Assembly: GCF_018918265.1 (NCBI RefSeq)
Contig: NZ_JAHLQC010000012.1
Coordinates: 1-64,000, forward strand
Source of the DNA: Falcatimonas sp. MSJ-15
Lineage (GTDB): Bacteria > Bacillota > Clostridia > Lachnospirales > Lachnospiraceae
Length of the DNA stretch: 64,000 nt
Direction: 5' to 3'
In this document: positions 43,888-53,049 of the stretch, piece after piece
Position numbering within the stretch: position 1 is the stretch's first letter
Layout: every line of letters starts with the position of its first letter
The notes under the pieces: generated by a model
The model's input: only the letters and a program-made list of their open reading frames with translations
Told to the model about the DNA's origin: nothing
The model's database searches: none
Position numbers and translations under genes: made by a program

Positions 43888-44598
43888 ATGAAAAAAAGAC
43901 TTTTAACTGTTGTAACTGTATGCAGTATAGCAGCAGCATCTATGTCGGGATGCTCAGGTGTGATAGATCTTAATGGACGTTCAGATGAGCTTATTGCAGA
44001 ATACGCAGCTGGCGTAGTTATGCAATATACATATGAGAATCTAAAACCGAAGCCATTCAATAGAGCTGAGTATTATCCAAATGGTATACCAACAGCGGAT
44101 ACAGTGACTGAGACTATAGAAGATGAGACTAAAGATGGCGATCTTACTATGTATAATTCAGTCGCAGATTATGCTGCAATGCTTGGAATTACATGTGATA
44201 TGAGTTATGTAGGTTATGAAGTATGTGATACTTACCCAAATGGTGGTGTTGAGACTTTTTATTCAATATCTGCAACAAAAGGAAGTAAGCTTGTAGTAGT
44301 TCATTTTAATTTGACTAATAATTCTGGTGGAGATATAGGTGTTGATACACTTCAAAGTACAAAAGAATATAAACTTACTGTTAATGGTTCGACAAAAGTA
44401 AATGTTCAGGATACTATACTTCCTGAAGATATACAGAATATGAGCGAAGTTATAAGTCCTGGCACAAGTGCGGACAGAGTGTTAATATTCCAGGTATCAC
44501 AAGAAGTAGCAAGCGATGTAAAATCAATGATGTTAACAGTTAAGGATGAAGCAGGAAGCACAATATCAATTAATCTCAAAGAACAGCAGCCACAGTAA
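43888..44598 (+). CDS. Lipoprotein of unknown function
   Basis: A 236-residue lipoprotein, lipobox MSGC (Cys22). The first half contains an AEYAAGVVMQYTYENL helix and acidic DTVTETIEDETKDGD segment. Residues about 125-232 look like an Ig-like DUF4352/DUF5067-type beta domain (VVVHFNLTNNSGGDI). It follows the two-component system closely, after AAGGGGG, and is probably in the same operon. Function unrecognised. Confidence 0.78.
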   Translation: MKKRLLTVVTVCSIAAASMSGCSGVIDLNGRSDELIAEYAAGVVMQYTYENLKPKPFNRAEYYPNGIPTADTVTETIEDETKDGDLTMYNSVADYAAMLGITCDMSYVGYEVCDTYPNGGVETFYSISATKGSKLVVVHFNLTNNSGGDIGVDTLQSTKEYKLTVNGSTKVNVQDTILPEDIQNMSEVISPGTSADRVLIFQVSQEVASDVKSMMLTVKDEAGSTISINLKEQQPQ

Positions 44599-44656
44599 TT
44601 ATGTTAATATGGAATATGAAAATTGTAGAAAAAAAGTGAAATGCATTAAAAAAAGC

Positions 44657-44685
44657 TTGCGTATATAAAAAAATCATGGTAGAAT
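44657..44685 (+). promoter_or_regulatory. Promoter of rplS
   Basis: TTGCGT (44657-44662), 17 bp, TAGAAT (44680-44685); a start near 44692 leaves just the leader hairpin and ribosome site before rplS. Confidence 0.65.
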
Positions 44686-44705
44686 TAGTTGTTGTGAAAA
44701 AAGAG

Positions 44706-44738
44706 ATGTTCCTCTGTTACAGAAGGTATTAAGAACAT
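44706..44738 (+). promoter_or_regulatory. L19 ribosomal-protein leader
   Basis: ATGTTC (44706-44711) pairs with GAACAT (44733-44738) around an inner CTG-TTA-CAG stem. Short leaders with this shape occur before rplS in Firmicutes and are thought to let L19 repress its own mRNA. The position, 25 bp before the rplS start, fits. Confidence 0.65.
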
Positions 44739-44762
44739 TAAAGTTATTAAGGAGGTCACACG

Positions 44763-45110
44763 ATGAACGAAATTATTAAGAATATTGAAGCAGCTCAGTT
44801 AAAAGAGAACGTACCTAGCTTCAATGTAGGTGATACTGTTAAAGTATATGCTAAAGTAAAAGAAGGAAGCCGTGAAAGAATTCAGGTATTCGAAGGAACA
44901 GTTCTTAAGAAACAGGGCGGTGGCGCTCGTGAAACTTTTACAGTTAGAAAGAATTCTAATGGTATCGGAGTTGAGAAAACTTGGCCATTACATTCTCCTA
45001 GTGTAGAAAAAGTTGAAGTTATCAGACTTGGTAAAGTTAGAAGAGCTAAACTTAACTACTTAAGAGGCAGAGTTGGAAAGAAAGCTAAGGTAAAAGAATT
45101 AGTTAAATAA
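44763..45110 (+). CDS. rplS: 50S ribosomal protein L19
   Basis: A 115-residue protein at the interface of the two ribosomal subunits. Characteristic segments are [28 protein letters not shown] and the ending [26 protein letters not shown] ribosome site lies upstream. The strong terminator at 45118-45157 limits read-through to lepB. Confidence 0.97.
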   Translation: MNEIIKNIEAAQLKENVPSFNVGDTVKVYAKVKEGSRERIQVFEGTVLKKQGGGARETFTVRKNSNGIGVEKTWPLHSPSVEKVEVIRLGKVRRAKLNYLRGRVGKKAKVKELVK

Positions 45111-45117
45111 GAATTGT

Positions 45118-45157
45118 GGGACAGTTACATATTGTTAATTGTCCCCTTTTTTTATCT
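45118..45157 (+). terminator. Terminator after rplS
   Basis: GGGACAGTT pairs with AATTGTCCC (one G-U), followed by CTTTTTTT. Confidence 0.88.
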
Positions 45158-45244
45158 ATGGGGTAACAGAAGGTGCGAAAGTAATTTTGCAATAGCCTAT
45201 CTGTAGGGTGATGTTAGAGAACTTCAATACAAGGAGAAATTGGT

Positions 45245-45808
45245 ATGATGGAGTTTGGTGCAAATAACTATGAGTTTAAGATATATGAAAAAATACTTAA
45301 ATGGGCAGTTGATATAGTTCTTGTGATTACAATAGCTGTTTTTGTCGGATTATATGTAGGCAAGATAAGCATAATGAGTGGTAACTCAATGAATACAGTG
45401 ATAAGCAACAATGATAAACTGCTTGTAGATATGGTAAGTTATAATTTTACGAAGCCATCAAGATTTGATATTATTGCTTTCTCTCCGGATAATGGAGAAC
45501 ATACATATATAAAGCGAGTAATAGGACTTCCAGGTGAGACTGTGGAGATTAGAACAGATGGCAATATATATATAGATGGACAATTATTAAAAGAAAGTGA
45601 AGAATATACATATGAGAAAATTGCCAATAGTGGAATAGCTAAAAAGCCGGTTACATTATCAGATAATGAGTATTTTGTACTTGGCGATAATAGAAATAAT
45701 AGTGAAGACAGCCGTTTTGACGAGATTGGCAATGTAAAGAAAAGTGATATTATAGGAAAAGTGTGGTTCAGAGTCTCACCTGTGAACGCATTTGGTTTTA
45801 TAGAATAG
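45245..45808 (+). CDS. lepB: Signal peptidase I
   Basis: A 187-residue type I signal peptidase that cleaves signal peptides outside the membrane. One N-terminal helix (about 18-40) anchors it. The catalytic dyad is Ser48 (MSGNSMN) and Lys90 (YIKRVIGLPGE); the GDNRNNSEDSR box is intact. AAGGAG lies upstream; ATG 45248 is a possible alternative. It precedes rbgA by 11 bp in an operon. Confidence 0.93.
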   Translation: MMEFGANNYEFKIYEKILKWAVDIVLVITIAVFVGLYVGKISIMSGNSMNTVISNNDKLLVDMVSYNFTKPSRFDIIAFSPDNGEHTYIKRVIGLPGETVEIRTDGNIYIDGQLLKESEEYTYEKIANSGIAKKPVTLSDNEYFVLGDNRNNSEDSRFDEIGNVKKSDIIGKVWFRVSPVNAFGFIE

Positions 45809-45819
45809 AGAGGTAATAT

Positions 45820-46683
45820 ATGCATTTTCAGTGGTATCCCGGTCATATGACCAAAGCAAAAAGAATGATGCAGGAAGACATGAAACTTATAGATTTAGTT
45901 ATTGAGCTTGTTGATGCAAGAATTCCATTAAGTAGTCGTAATCCTGATATTGATGAACTTGGCAAGAATAAGTCAAGATTGATTCTTCTTAATAAATCAG
46001 ATTTAGTAACAGAAAAATCTAATGATATATGGGAAAAATATTTCAAAGACAAAGGTTATTATGTAGTAAGAATTAATTCGAAGAATGGTACAGGAATAAG
46101 ACAGATTGACAGTGTAGTGCAAGAAGCATGCAAAGAGAAGATTGAAAGAGACAGAAGAAGAGGAATACTTAATAGACCGGTAAGAGCAATGGTTGTAGGA
46201 ATACCTAATGTAGGAAAGTCTACTTTCATTAATGCGTATGCTAAAAAAGCATGTACAAAAACAGGTAATAAACCGGGTGTCACAAAAGGTAAACAGTGGA
46301 TAAGACTTAATAAAAATATAGAACTCTTAGATACACCGGGTATTTTGTGGCCAAAATTTGATGACCAGTTAGTCGGCATGAGACTTGCTATGATTGGATC
46401 TATTAATGATGATATTCTTAATACAACAGAACTTGGATTTGAACTTATCAAGTTTATTCATGCTAATTATGAAGGACTTTTAGAGAAAAGATATGCTATA
46501 AAAGAAAGTGAAGATACACTTGATATGCTTACACAGATAGCAATATCAAGACACTGTATTTTAAAAGGAAATGAACCGGATCTTGATAAAGCAGCTAATA
46601 TAGTCCTTGATGAATTCAGAGCAGGAACGATTGGTAAGATAACTCTTGAATTCCCAGAGCAGGAGAATGTTTTAGACAATTAA
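45820..46683 (+). CDS. rbgA: Ribosome biogenesis GTPase YlqF/RbgA
   Basis: A 287-residue circularly permuted GTPase for late 50S assembly. The motif order is G4 NKSD (about 65), then G1 GIPNVGKST (about 128), then G3 DTPGILWP (about 172), followed by a C-terminal RNA-binding helical domain. The N-terminal WYPGHMTKAKR is the family hallmark. AGAGGT precedes the start. Its neighbours lepB and rnhB give the same order as in Bacillus. Confidence 0.96.
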   Translation: MHFQWYPGHMTKAKRMMQEDMKLIDLVIELVDARIPLSSRNPDIDELGKNKSRLILLNKSDLVTEKSNDIWEKYFKDKGYYVVRINSKNGTGIRQIDSVVQEACKEKIERDRRRGILNRPVRAMVVGIPNVGKSTFINAYAKKACTKTGNKPGVTKGKQWIRLNKNIELLDTPGILWPKFDDQLVGMRLAMIGSINDDILNTTELGFELIKFIHANYEGLLEKRYAIKESEDTLDMLTQIAISRHCILKGNEPDLDKAANIVLDEFRAGTIGKITLEFPEQENVLDN

Positions 46684-46734
46684 AAAAAGATAATAGTGAC
46701 TAAATGTGTATAGATATACTCATGGAGGAAAAGA

Positions 46735-47496
46735 ATGGAAGAGAAGATTGGCACAATAAAAGACATACTTGCAGATACAGCAATAGAAGATATCAGTGCA
46801 TTTATAGCTAAGTATTCACAAGATGAGAGAAAAGGTGTTGTAAAGCTTGTTGATAGTGCAAGGAAGAAGCTTGAAGCGTACGAAAAAGAAAAAGAGAGAA
46901 TATATATGATGCATGAGTTTGAAAGAGAATATGCATCGTATGGATATATATGTGGTATTGATGAAGCTGGCAGAGGTCCGCTTGCAGGTCCTGTTGTCGC
47001 AGGAGCTGTTATTCTTCCAAAAGATGATGATATATTATACCTTAATGATTCAAAACAGTTAAGTGCTGCTAAGAGAGATGAATTGTTTGATATAATTAAA
47101 GAAAAAGCATTATCGTATGGTATTGGAATTGTCTCACATGACAGAATTGATGAGATTAATATTCTTCAGGCAACGTATGAAGCTATGAGAAGTGCTATTA
47201 ATCAGTTAGATCCTAAGCCCGATATATTGTTAAATGATGCTGTAACTATACCACTTGTAGATATTACTCAGGTTCCGATAATTAAAGGAGATGCAAAGAG
47301 TGTATCTATTGCAGCGGCTAGTATTATTGCAAAAGTTACAAGGGACAGACTTATGGAAGAATATGCCAAAAAATATCCTCAATATGGATTTGAAAAACAT
47401 AAAGGATATGGTTCGAAGGAACACATAGAAGCAATTAAAAAATATGGACCATGTGAGATTCACAGAAAGACATTTATAAAAAATTTCATTGATTAG
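46735..47496 (+). CDS. rnhB: Ribonuclease HII
   Basis: A 253-residue RNase HII that removes ribonucleotides from DNA and RNA primers. Metal ligands Asp76-Glu77 are in GIDEAGRGPLAG; NDSKQLS and ASIIAKVTRD follow. An N-terminal extension of about 70 helical residues precedes the core, as in Bacillus. GGAGG lies 7 bp upstream. In contrast to the degenerate RNase H at 37599-38258, its active site is complete. Confidence 0.95.
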   Translation: MEEKIGTIKDILADTAIEDISAFIAKYSQDERKGVVKLVDSARKKLEAYEKEKERIYMMHEFEREYASYGYICGIDEAGRGPLAGPVVAGAVILPKDDDILYLNDSKQLSAAKRDELFDIIKEKALSYGIGIVSHDRIDEINILQATYEAMRSAINQLDPKPDILLNDAVTIPLVDITQVPIIKGDAKSVSIAAASIIAKVTRDRLMEEYAKKYPQYGFEKHKGYGSKEHIEAIKKYGPCEIHRKTFIKNFID

Positions 47497-47509
47497 AGTC
47501 TTAGCTTTG

Positions 47510-47706
47510 ACTACTCCCGCAGGCTTGCCTGTGGGAGTAGTCCGATATATGATTTACTATAAGGTGCTTTTAAAGATTAAGCATTGACGCTTATCCTTTT
47601 TGTAGGAGTAGTCCGATAAATCATTTACTATAAGATGCTTTTAAAGATTGAGCATTGATGCTTAGCCTTTTTGCAGGAGTAGTCCGATATATGATTTGCT
47701 ATAAGG
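47510..47706 (+). repeat. Terminator-like hairpin and 71-bp direct repeats after rnhB
   Basis: ACTACTCCCGCAGG pairs with CCTGTGGGAGTAGT (47510-47541). From GGAGTAGTCCGAT at 47534 a 71-bp unit repeats at 47605 and 47676 (the last partial). Each full unit carries a small TAAGC/GCTTA-type hairpin followed by CCTTTTTG. Confidence 0.85.
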
Positions 47707-47716
47707 GGGACTTGTT

Positions 47717-49633
47717 ATGAATATTGAATATGGTAAGTATACAGATAGGAACGATATATCTGCAAATGGAAGATATATAGGTAATGTCGCAGCCCAGGAT
47801 AATAGTGTAAGTGATAATAGACAAGACAGAATGAATCAGTTATCTGAACTAAAACCAGGAGATACATTTACCGGGACAGTAGTGCAAAGTAAGAATAATA
47901 CTGTGCTTTTACATATAGATGGCAGTGATGCGTATGTGAGTGCATCGCTTGAAGGTACAGATAATTATTATAATGAACAAAAAATCACATTTCAGATAAT
48001 AGATAATGAAAATGGTCGTATAACAATAAAGCCTCTAAAACAACAGGATATAATTGATGCTTTGACAGAAAAGACACTTTTAAGTCAAGGAATAACTATT
48101 AATGATAAGAATATTGCAATAGTAAAAGAACTTATTAATAATAATATGAATCTTAGTAAAGAGAATATTATTATGCTATCAAGAGGACTTTTGACTATTG
48201 ATGGATCAGATATATCAGAACTAGTCAAACTTCTAAAATATGATATCTCAATAAATCAGGAAAATTATAATACATATAGACGTTATAATGACGGAACTGA
48301 AAGCATACAGCAAGATGTTAATACTATTATAGACAATGTAAGAAATATGTATAATGCTAATGAAAAAGAATTCATGAATCTTATGTTACATATATTAGAT
48401 ATTGATGGTGGCAAAGCAGAAGGTTCATATAATATGAAAGCTAATGATAGCATTGCAAGTGGTGTTACAAGTGAAACAGGAATTAGTGATGCTATAAATA
48501 ATATAGATGGTACGTTAAAAGAAGTAGATAGTATTAATATAGAAAGTAAAGATACGGAAAGTGTTAACAATACTAAAGATATATTATCTGGTAGAGAGAT
48601 GAATGTAACTGATATAATTGAAAATGACACTAATGTTCATGCAGACAATAGTAAGATAGATAACCATTATCAAATTAATGATATTAGTGAAGATATCATT
48701 GGTACAAGAATAGATGCTTATAAACATAAAGAGAATAGCGATGATATGAACAACAATATTAAGACTGATAATATGTTTAAAGCAGAAAATGATCTTACAT
48801 TACATAACAATACTACAACAGATAATGAAATAAGTGATAGTCTGAAGAATAATTCTTTGCTAAAGACAGATATAAGAGATATTATTTCAAAAGCAGATGC
48901 AGATAATATTATCAATTATATGTTAAAGAGCAGTATAGAAAGCGATGACATTCTTCATAGTATAGTTACTATAGAAGATGTGCTAAAACATACTTTTGAA
49001 AAAAAATCTGATGTAAGCGATTCATTAAGCAGATTATTTGAAAATATACTTAAGACTTCTATGGCAGTAAAGAGTGAAGAACTATATAAAGGAGAAGTGG
49101 GAGAGTATTTTAAAAAGATGGTTCAAAAGATGGATATAATAACAGAATATGCTGACAATTATATGAAATCTGCCCAGAATATCACGACAGCGGCACAATC
49201 TATAAGCGATAATATTAATTTTATGAATGAGATGAATATTACAATGCAATTTGTACAATTCCCGGTTCAGATTAATGGCAAAGAACATCAGGCAGAACTT
49301 TATGTATATCGCAATAAGAAGAATGTCAATGCAGATAAGGAAGAAAAAACAGCTTTTATAAGACTTGATATGGAGAACCTTGGTAATGTTGAGATATATG
49401 TCAAATTATATAATAGTGATGTTAATATGAAATTTTATGTTGATAATGATGAAGCTAAGACAATACTTAAAGATAATATTGATATATTGAATGAGAGAAT
49501 AACAAAACTTGGATATCAGGTAAGTGAAGAATTTGTAAAAAATGAACACAAATGGAACTTTGAAGAAGACTTCATGAAGAAGAGTGAACCTTATAAGATG
49601 CTTAAAAACACTGGATTTGATGTCAGAGCATAA
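47717..49633 (+). CDS. FliK-like hook-length-control domain protein (YlqG-like)
   Basis: A 638-residue protein. An N-terminal beta domain (about 46-110, LKPGDTFTGTVVQSKNNTVLLHIDG) leads to a long Asn/Asp/Ser-rich disordered middle (about 190-410), a helical part, and a C-terminal FliK/Flg_hook-type domain (about 505-620: MENLGNVEIYVKLYNSDVNM). GGGGGA precedes the start. In Bacillus the same place after rnhB is held by ylqG, with ylqH next. It probably interacts with the flagellar export gate or the FlhB-like product that follows. Confidence 0.75.
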   Translation: MNIEYGKYTDRNDISANGRYIGNVAAQDNSVSDNRQDRMNQLSELKPGDTFTGTVVQSKNNTVLLHIDGSDAYVSASLEGTDNYYNEQKITFQIIDNENGRITIKPLKQQDIIDALTEKTLLSQGITINDKNIAIVKELINNNMNLSKENIIMLSRGLLTIDGSDISELVKLLKYDISINQENYNTYRRYNDGTESIQQDVNTIIDNVRNMYNANEKEFMNLMLHILDIDGGKAEGSYNMKANDSIASGVTSETGISDAINNIDGTLKEVDSINIESKDTESVNNTKDILSGREMNVTDIIENDTNVHADNSKIDNHYQINDISEDIIGTRIDAYKHKENSDDMNNNIKTDNMFKAENDLTLHNNTTTDNEISDSLKNNSLLKTDIRDIISKADADNIINYMLKSSIESDDILHSIVTIEDVLKHTFEKKSDVSDSLSRLFENILKTSMAVKSEELYKGEVGEYFKKMVQKMDIITEYADNYMKSAQNITTAAQSISDNINFMNEMNITMQFVQFPVQINGKEHQAELYVYRNKKNVNADKEEKTAFIRLDMENLGNVEIYVKLYNSDVNMKFYVDNDEAKTILKDNIDILNERITKLGYQVSEEFVKNEHKWNFEEDFMKKSEPYKMLKNTGFDVRA

Positions 49634-49659
49634 TATAACCAATAGGGTGGGTGAATCTT

Positions 49660-50040
49660 ATGAAAGATTATAGAAGAGAGTTAGATAATTATACAAAAGA
49701 TAATAAAGTTATACAAAAGAGAAAAATGGATGAAGAAGAACATAGTGAATCAAAGTCCCAAAAAACAGCTATTGCATTGTCATATGATGGAGATATGACA
49801 GCACCTGTTATAGTAGCTACAGGAAAAGGTTATGTCGCTGAAAAGATATTAAAAAGTGCAAAAGAAGCTAATGTACCGGTACATAAGGATGAAAAACTTG
49901 CAAAGACACTCGCAAAGCTTGAACTTGGAGATGCTATACCACCGGAATTATACAAAGTTGTAGCAGAGATTTTGATATATGTTAATGATATGGATACACT
50001 AAAGGAAAAAGTTAATGGAAAACAAGAGAAAAACAGGTAA
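49660..50040 (+). CDS. Free-standing FlhB C-terminal domain (YlqH/FhlB-like)
   Basis: A 126-residue soluble protein. Residues about 28-115 match the cytoplasmic C-terminal domain of FlhB/EscU (TAIALSYDGDM, APVIVATGKGYVAEKI, AIPPELYKVVAEIL). The self-cleaving NPTH motif and membrane part of true FlhB are absent, as in YlqH and Campylobacter FhlX-type proteins. These may replace or modulate FlhB's export-switching domain. The start at 49660 has AGGGTGG 9 bp upstream. It overlaps yraN by 26 bp. Confidence 0.85.
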   Translation: MKDYRRELDNYTKDNKVIQKRKMDEEEHSESKSQKTAIALSYDGDMTAPVIVATGKGYVAEKILKSAKEANVPVHKDEKLAKTLAKLELGDAIPPELYKVVAEILIYVNDMDTLKEKVNGKQEKNR

Positions 50041-50359
50041 AAAATATGAAGATATAGCGGCACAATATCTCATAGAGAATGGATATAGAATTATCGAACA
50101 GAATTTTTATACGTATTATGGTGAAGTTGACATAATTGCCGAAAATGAAGGATTTCTTGCATTTATTGAAGTAAAATATCGAAAAAGTGAGAAATATGGC
50201 AGCCCATTTGAAGCAATTAATTCACGAAAAATGAAAAACATTCGTAATAGTGCGAGATATTATATATATTCAAAAGGGATATCGCAGATGAAACCGGTAA
50301 GATTTGATGTAATAGCAATTCTTGGTGACAATATTGAACTTATAAAGAATGCATTTTAA
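50015..50359 (+). CDS. yraN: YraN family endonuclease-like protein (UPF0102)
   Basis: A 114-residue protein of the restriction-endonuclease-like fold. The Glu..Asp..Glu-x-Lys signature is seen in GEVDIIAENEGFLAFIEVKYRK. Its biochemical role is poorly defined; a link to DNA processing is assumed from the fold. AAGGA lies upstream within the flhB-like gene, whose end it overlaps. Confidence 0.88.
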   Translation: MENKRKTGKKYEDIAAQYLIENGYRIIEQNFYTYYGEVDIIAENEGFLAFIEVKYRKSEKYGSPFEAINSRKMKNIRNSARYYIYSKGISQMKPVRFDVIAILGDNIELIKNAF

Positions 50360-50443
50360 TTACACTTTAAGGATTTCAATTTTTTGATGTACTTGAGCAT
50401 ATTTAAACACATTTTGAAAGCAGAAAAGGAGAGACAAAATATT

Positions 50444-51313
50444 ATGATACAGATAGTAAAAAATTTGAATAATATAGTTAATGAAGAGACAACTCTTATT
50501 AAAGAGAATAAAGGAGTCCCATATATAACTTTTAATAAACTCAATGATATTGAATGGTTAACTAATGCTTTTTCAACTCGTATAGGTGGCGTGAGTGAAG
50601 GAATATATAGTTCGATGAATCTTTCTTTTACACTTAATGATGACAGTGAAAAGGTACTTGATAATTTTAAGATATTTGCAAATGCGATAGGTGTAGATGT
50701 AAAAGATATGGTATATTCACAGCAGACACATACCATTAATGTTAAGAAGATTACAAAAGATAACAAAGGTATGGGAATTATAAGAGAGAGAGATTACAAA
50801 GATATAGATGGAATTATAACTAATGAGCCTGGAATTTGCCTTGTTACATCATACGCAGACTGTGTACCATTATATTTTGTGGATATAAAAAATAAAGCGA
50901 TTGGATTATCACATTCTGGCTGGAGAGGAACAGTTGGTAATATAGCTGCTAATACACTTCAGTTAATGAAAAAAGAATATGGAACAAAAGAAGAAGATGT
51001 GATTGCAATTATTGGTCCATCAATATGCAAAGATTGTTATGAAGTATCAAAAGATCTGTATGATGAATTTGAAAAGAAGTATTCACAAGATGAACTAAGA
51101 GATATATTTGAGAAAAAAAATGATGAGAAATATCAGCTTGATCTCTGGAAAGCCAACTATTATAATTTTGTCAATCTTGGAATAAAAAAAGAAAATATAT
51201 CAGTTACAGATATATGTACATGCTGTAATAAAGAGATTATGTTCTCACATCGTGGAAGTCATGGTAAGAGAGGAACACTATGTGCATTTCTTATGATAAA
51301 AGAAAACAAGTAA
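50444..51313 (+). CDS. pgeF: Peptidoglycan editing factor PgeF (YfiH/laccase-domain)
   Basis: An approximately 289-residue multicopper-like protein that clears wrongly linked muramyl precursors by amidase activity in E. coli. The zinc-binding His-Cys-His set lies in SQQTHTINV, YADCVPL and SHSGWRGTVG. The start was chosen at ATG 50444 (MIQIVKNLNN) after GGAGAG; a longer frame begins at 50384 without a ribosome site. Upstream sits yraN. Purine nucleoside activity is reported for relatives, so the physiological substrate is uncertain. Confidence 0.87.
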   Translation: MIQIVKNLNNIVNEETTLIKENKGVPYITFNKLNDIEWLTNAFSTRIGGVSEGIYSSMNLSFTLNDDSEKVLDNFKIFANAIGVDVKDMVYSQQTHTINVKKITKDNKGMGIIRERDYKDIDGIITNEPGICLVTSYADCVPLYFVDIKNKAIGLSHSGWRGTVGNIAANTLQLMKKEYGTKEEDVIAIIGPSICKDCYEVSKDLYDEFEKKYSQDELRDIFEKKNDEKYQLDLWKANYYNFVNLGIKKENISVTDICTCCNKEIMFSHRGSHGKRGTLCAFLMIKENK

Positions 51314-51335
51314 TAAGCAAAATATATTTTCGCAT

Positions 51336-51470
51336 AAAATATATGAAAATTCACTATTCATAAGAAAAAGTTAAAATGAAATATATGAAAAATTCGCTAT
51401 TTACAACGAAAAGTCAAAATAAAACATATAAAAAATTCGCTATTCATAACAAAAAATCAAAATAAAACAT
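51336..51470. repeat. About 50-bp tandem array after pgeF
   Basis: Three drifting units containing ATATATGAAAAATTCGCTAT and a following CAAAATAAAA element. They lead directly into the bidirectional terminator. Confidence 0.7.
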
Positions 51471-51472
51471 AT

Positions 51473-51515
51473 AAAAAGAGAGATATTCGCAATCTAAACA
51501 AATATCTCTCTTTTT
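51473..51515. terminator. Bidirectional terminator between pgeF and prs
   Basis: AAAAAGAGAGATATT pairs with AATATCTCTCTTTTT, with A-run and T-run on either side. Confidence 0.88.
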
Positions 51516-51531
51516 GACTATACTTAACTAA

Positions 51532-52725
51532 TTATAGAAAAGCATCGCCTTCATTATATTTTTTAACAAGTTTCTGTATACGTTCAGTAGGATCTGCAAC
51601 ATTACCAAGAGTTACATCATGATTCATTGTATCGATAATTGTAGCAAGGAATTTACTCATATCTGCTTCAAGGTAATATGGTCTGTTCTTTAAGGCATCA
51701 CATCTGTATGTTAAGTTAGTTGTAACAACATAACTGAATATACCCTGTTCATAGAATTCATCGAATTTTTCAAGACCATCAGTAAACAGACCAAATGTTG
51801 TACAGATAATAACACGTCTTGCTTTACGTTCCTTAAGTTCACGGGCAGTATCAAGCATACTCTCACCAGATGAGATCATATCATCAATGATAATAACGTC
51901 TTTACCTTCAACGGATGCACCGAGAAATTCATGTGCAACAATAGGATTCTTACCATTGATTATTGTTGAATAATCTCTTCTCTTATAGAACATTCCCATA
52001 TCAACACCAAGAACATTAGCAAAATATACTGCTCTGCTCATAGCACCTTCATCAGGTGAGATGATCATTAGATGTTCTTTGTCAATTTTAAGCTCTTTAT
52101 CTTTTCTTAAGATCGCTCTGATAAACTGATATGGTGGTGTATAATTATCAAATCCACTGAGTGGAATTGCGTTGCATACACGAGGATCGTGAGCATCAAA
52201 AGTGATAATATTAGAAACACCCATATTAATAAGTTCTTCAAGACCAAGAGCACAGTCAAGAGATTCACGTTTTGTTCTCTTGTGCTGACGACTCTCATAT
52301 AGGAATGGCATGATAACATTAACTCGTTTTGCACCTGCAACTGAAGCTGATATGATTCTCTTAAGATCCTGATAATGATCATCTGGTGACATATGGTTAG
52401 TCATACCACATAGTGAGTAAGTAAGACTATAATTGGCAACATCTGTCATAATGAATAAGTCAGTACCTCTGATTGATTCATTGATAATACCTTTAGCTTC
52501 ACCTGAACCAAAACGTGGACATGAGCAGTTTAAAAGATAATTAGATTCTTCATATCCTTTAAATGCGATTGTAGATTTGTGAACAGAAGTGCTGCTTTTT
52601 CTAAAATCAACAAGATAATCATTAACTTTTGAACCAAGATCACGACAGCTCTCCATTACAGCAAGTTTAAGCGGACCAACAGGTATAGAATTCTCTGCTG
52701 GTATAATAGGAACGTTTGTAGACAT
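51532..52725 (-). CDS. prs: Divergent ribose-phosphate pyrophosphokinase
   Basis: A 397-residue PRPP synthetase homologue, about 80 residues longer than the usual 315. The PRPP-binding loop IIDDMISSGES matches the family VDDMIDTGGT. The catalytic flexible loop reads SRQHKRTKRESL, and the divalent-metal region FDAHDP replaces the typical DLH. It makes PRPP for nucleotides, His and Trp. The start at MSTNVPIIPAE has AGGAGG 5 bp upstream; the frame extends further without a ribosome site. Alone, leftward, closed by the terminator at 51473-51515. Confidence 0.88.
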   Translation of the reverse strand: MSTNVPIIPAENSIPVGPLKLAVMESCRDLGSKVNDYLVDFRKSSTSVHKSTIAFKGYEESNYLLNCSCPRFGSGEAKGIINESIRGTDLFIMTDVANYSLTYSLCGMTNHMSPDDHYQDLKRIISASVAGAKRVNVIMPFLYESRQHKRTKRESLDCALGLEELINMGVSNIITFDAHDPRVCNAIPLSGFDNYTPPYQFIRAILRKDKELKIDKEHLMIISPDEGAMSRAVYFANVLGVDMGMFYKRRDYSTIINGKNPIVAHEFLGASVEGKDVIIIDDMISSGESMLDTARELKERKARRVIICTTFGLFTDGLEKFDEFYEQGIFSYVVTTNLTYRCDALKNRPYYLEADMSKFLATIIDTMNHDVTLGNVADPTERIQKLVKKYNEGDAFL

Positions 52726-53049
52726 AATATCCTCCTGAGTACTAATAAAAATAATGTGGAAGTCGATACAAAAAACAACAGCCACTGATATAACATTACT
52801 TTCAATAAAGCAACTTAACAAATCAGAACAAAAATATCACATTTCTTATTCTGACGCAATAACTCTATCATAAGATTTATAACACTACAAGAACATATAA
52901 GTCAATAATAAGTATTAAAAATATGATGATTATCAAAAAAAATACAATGATTATCAAAAAAATACAACATAGAAAAACTTTACAAAGAACAATTAAGTTG
53001 GTATTATATAATAGTTAAATTATGATTTTTAGTAATGAAGGAGATAAAA

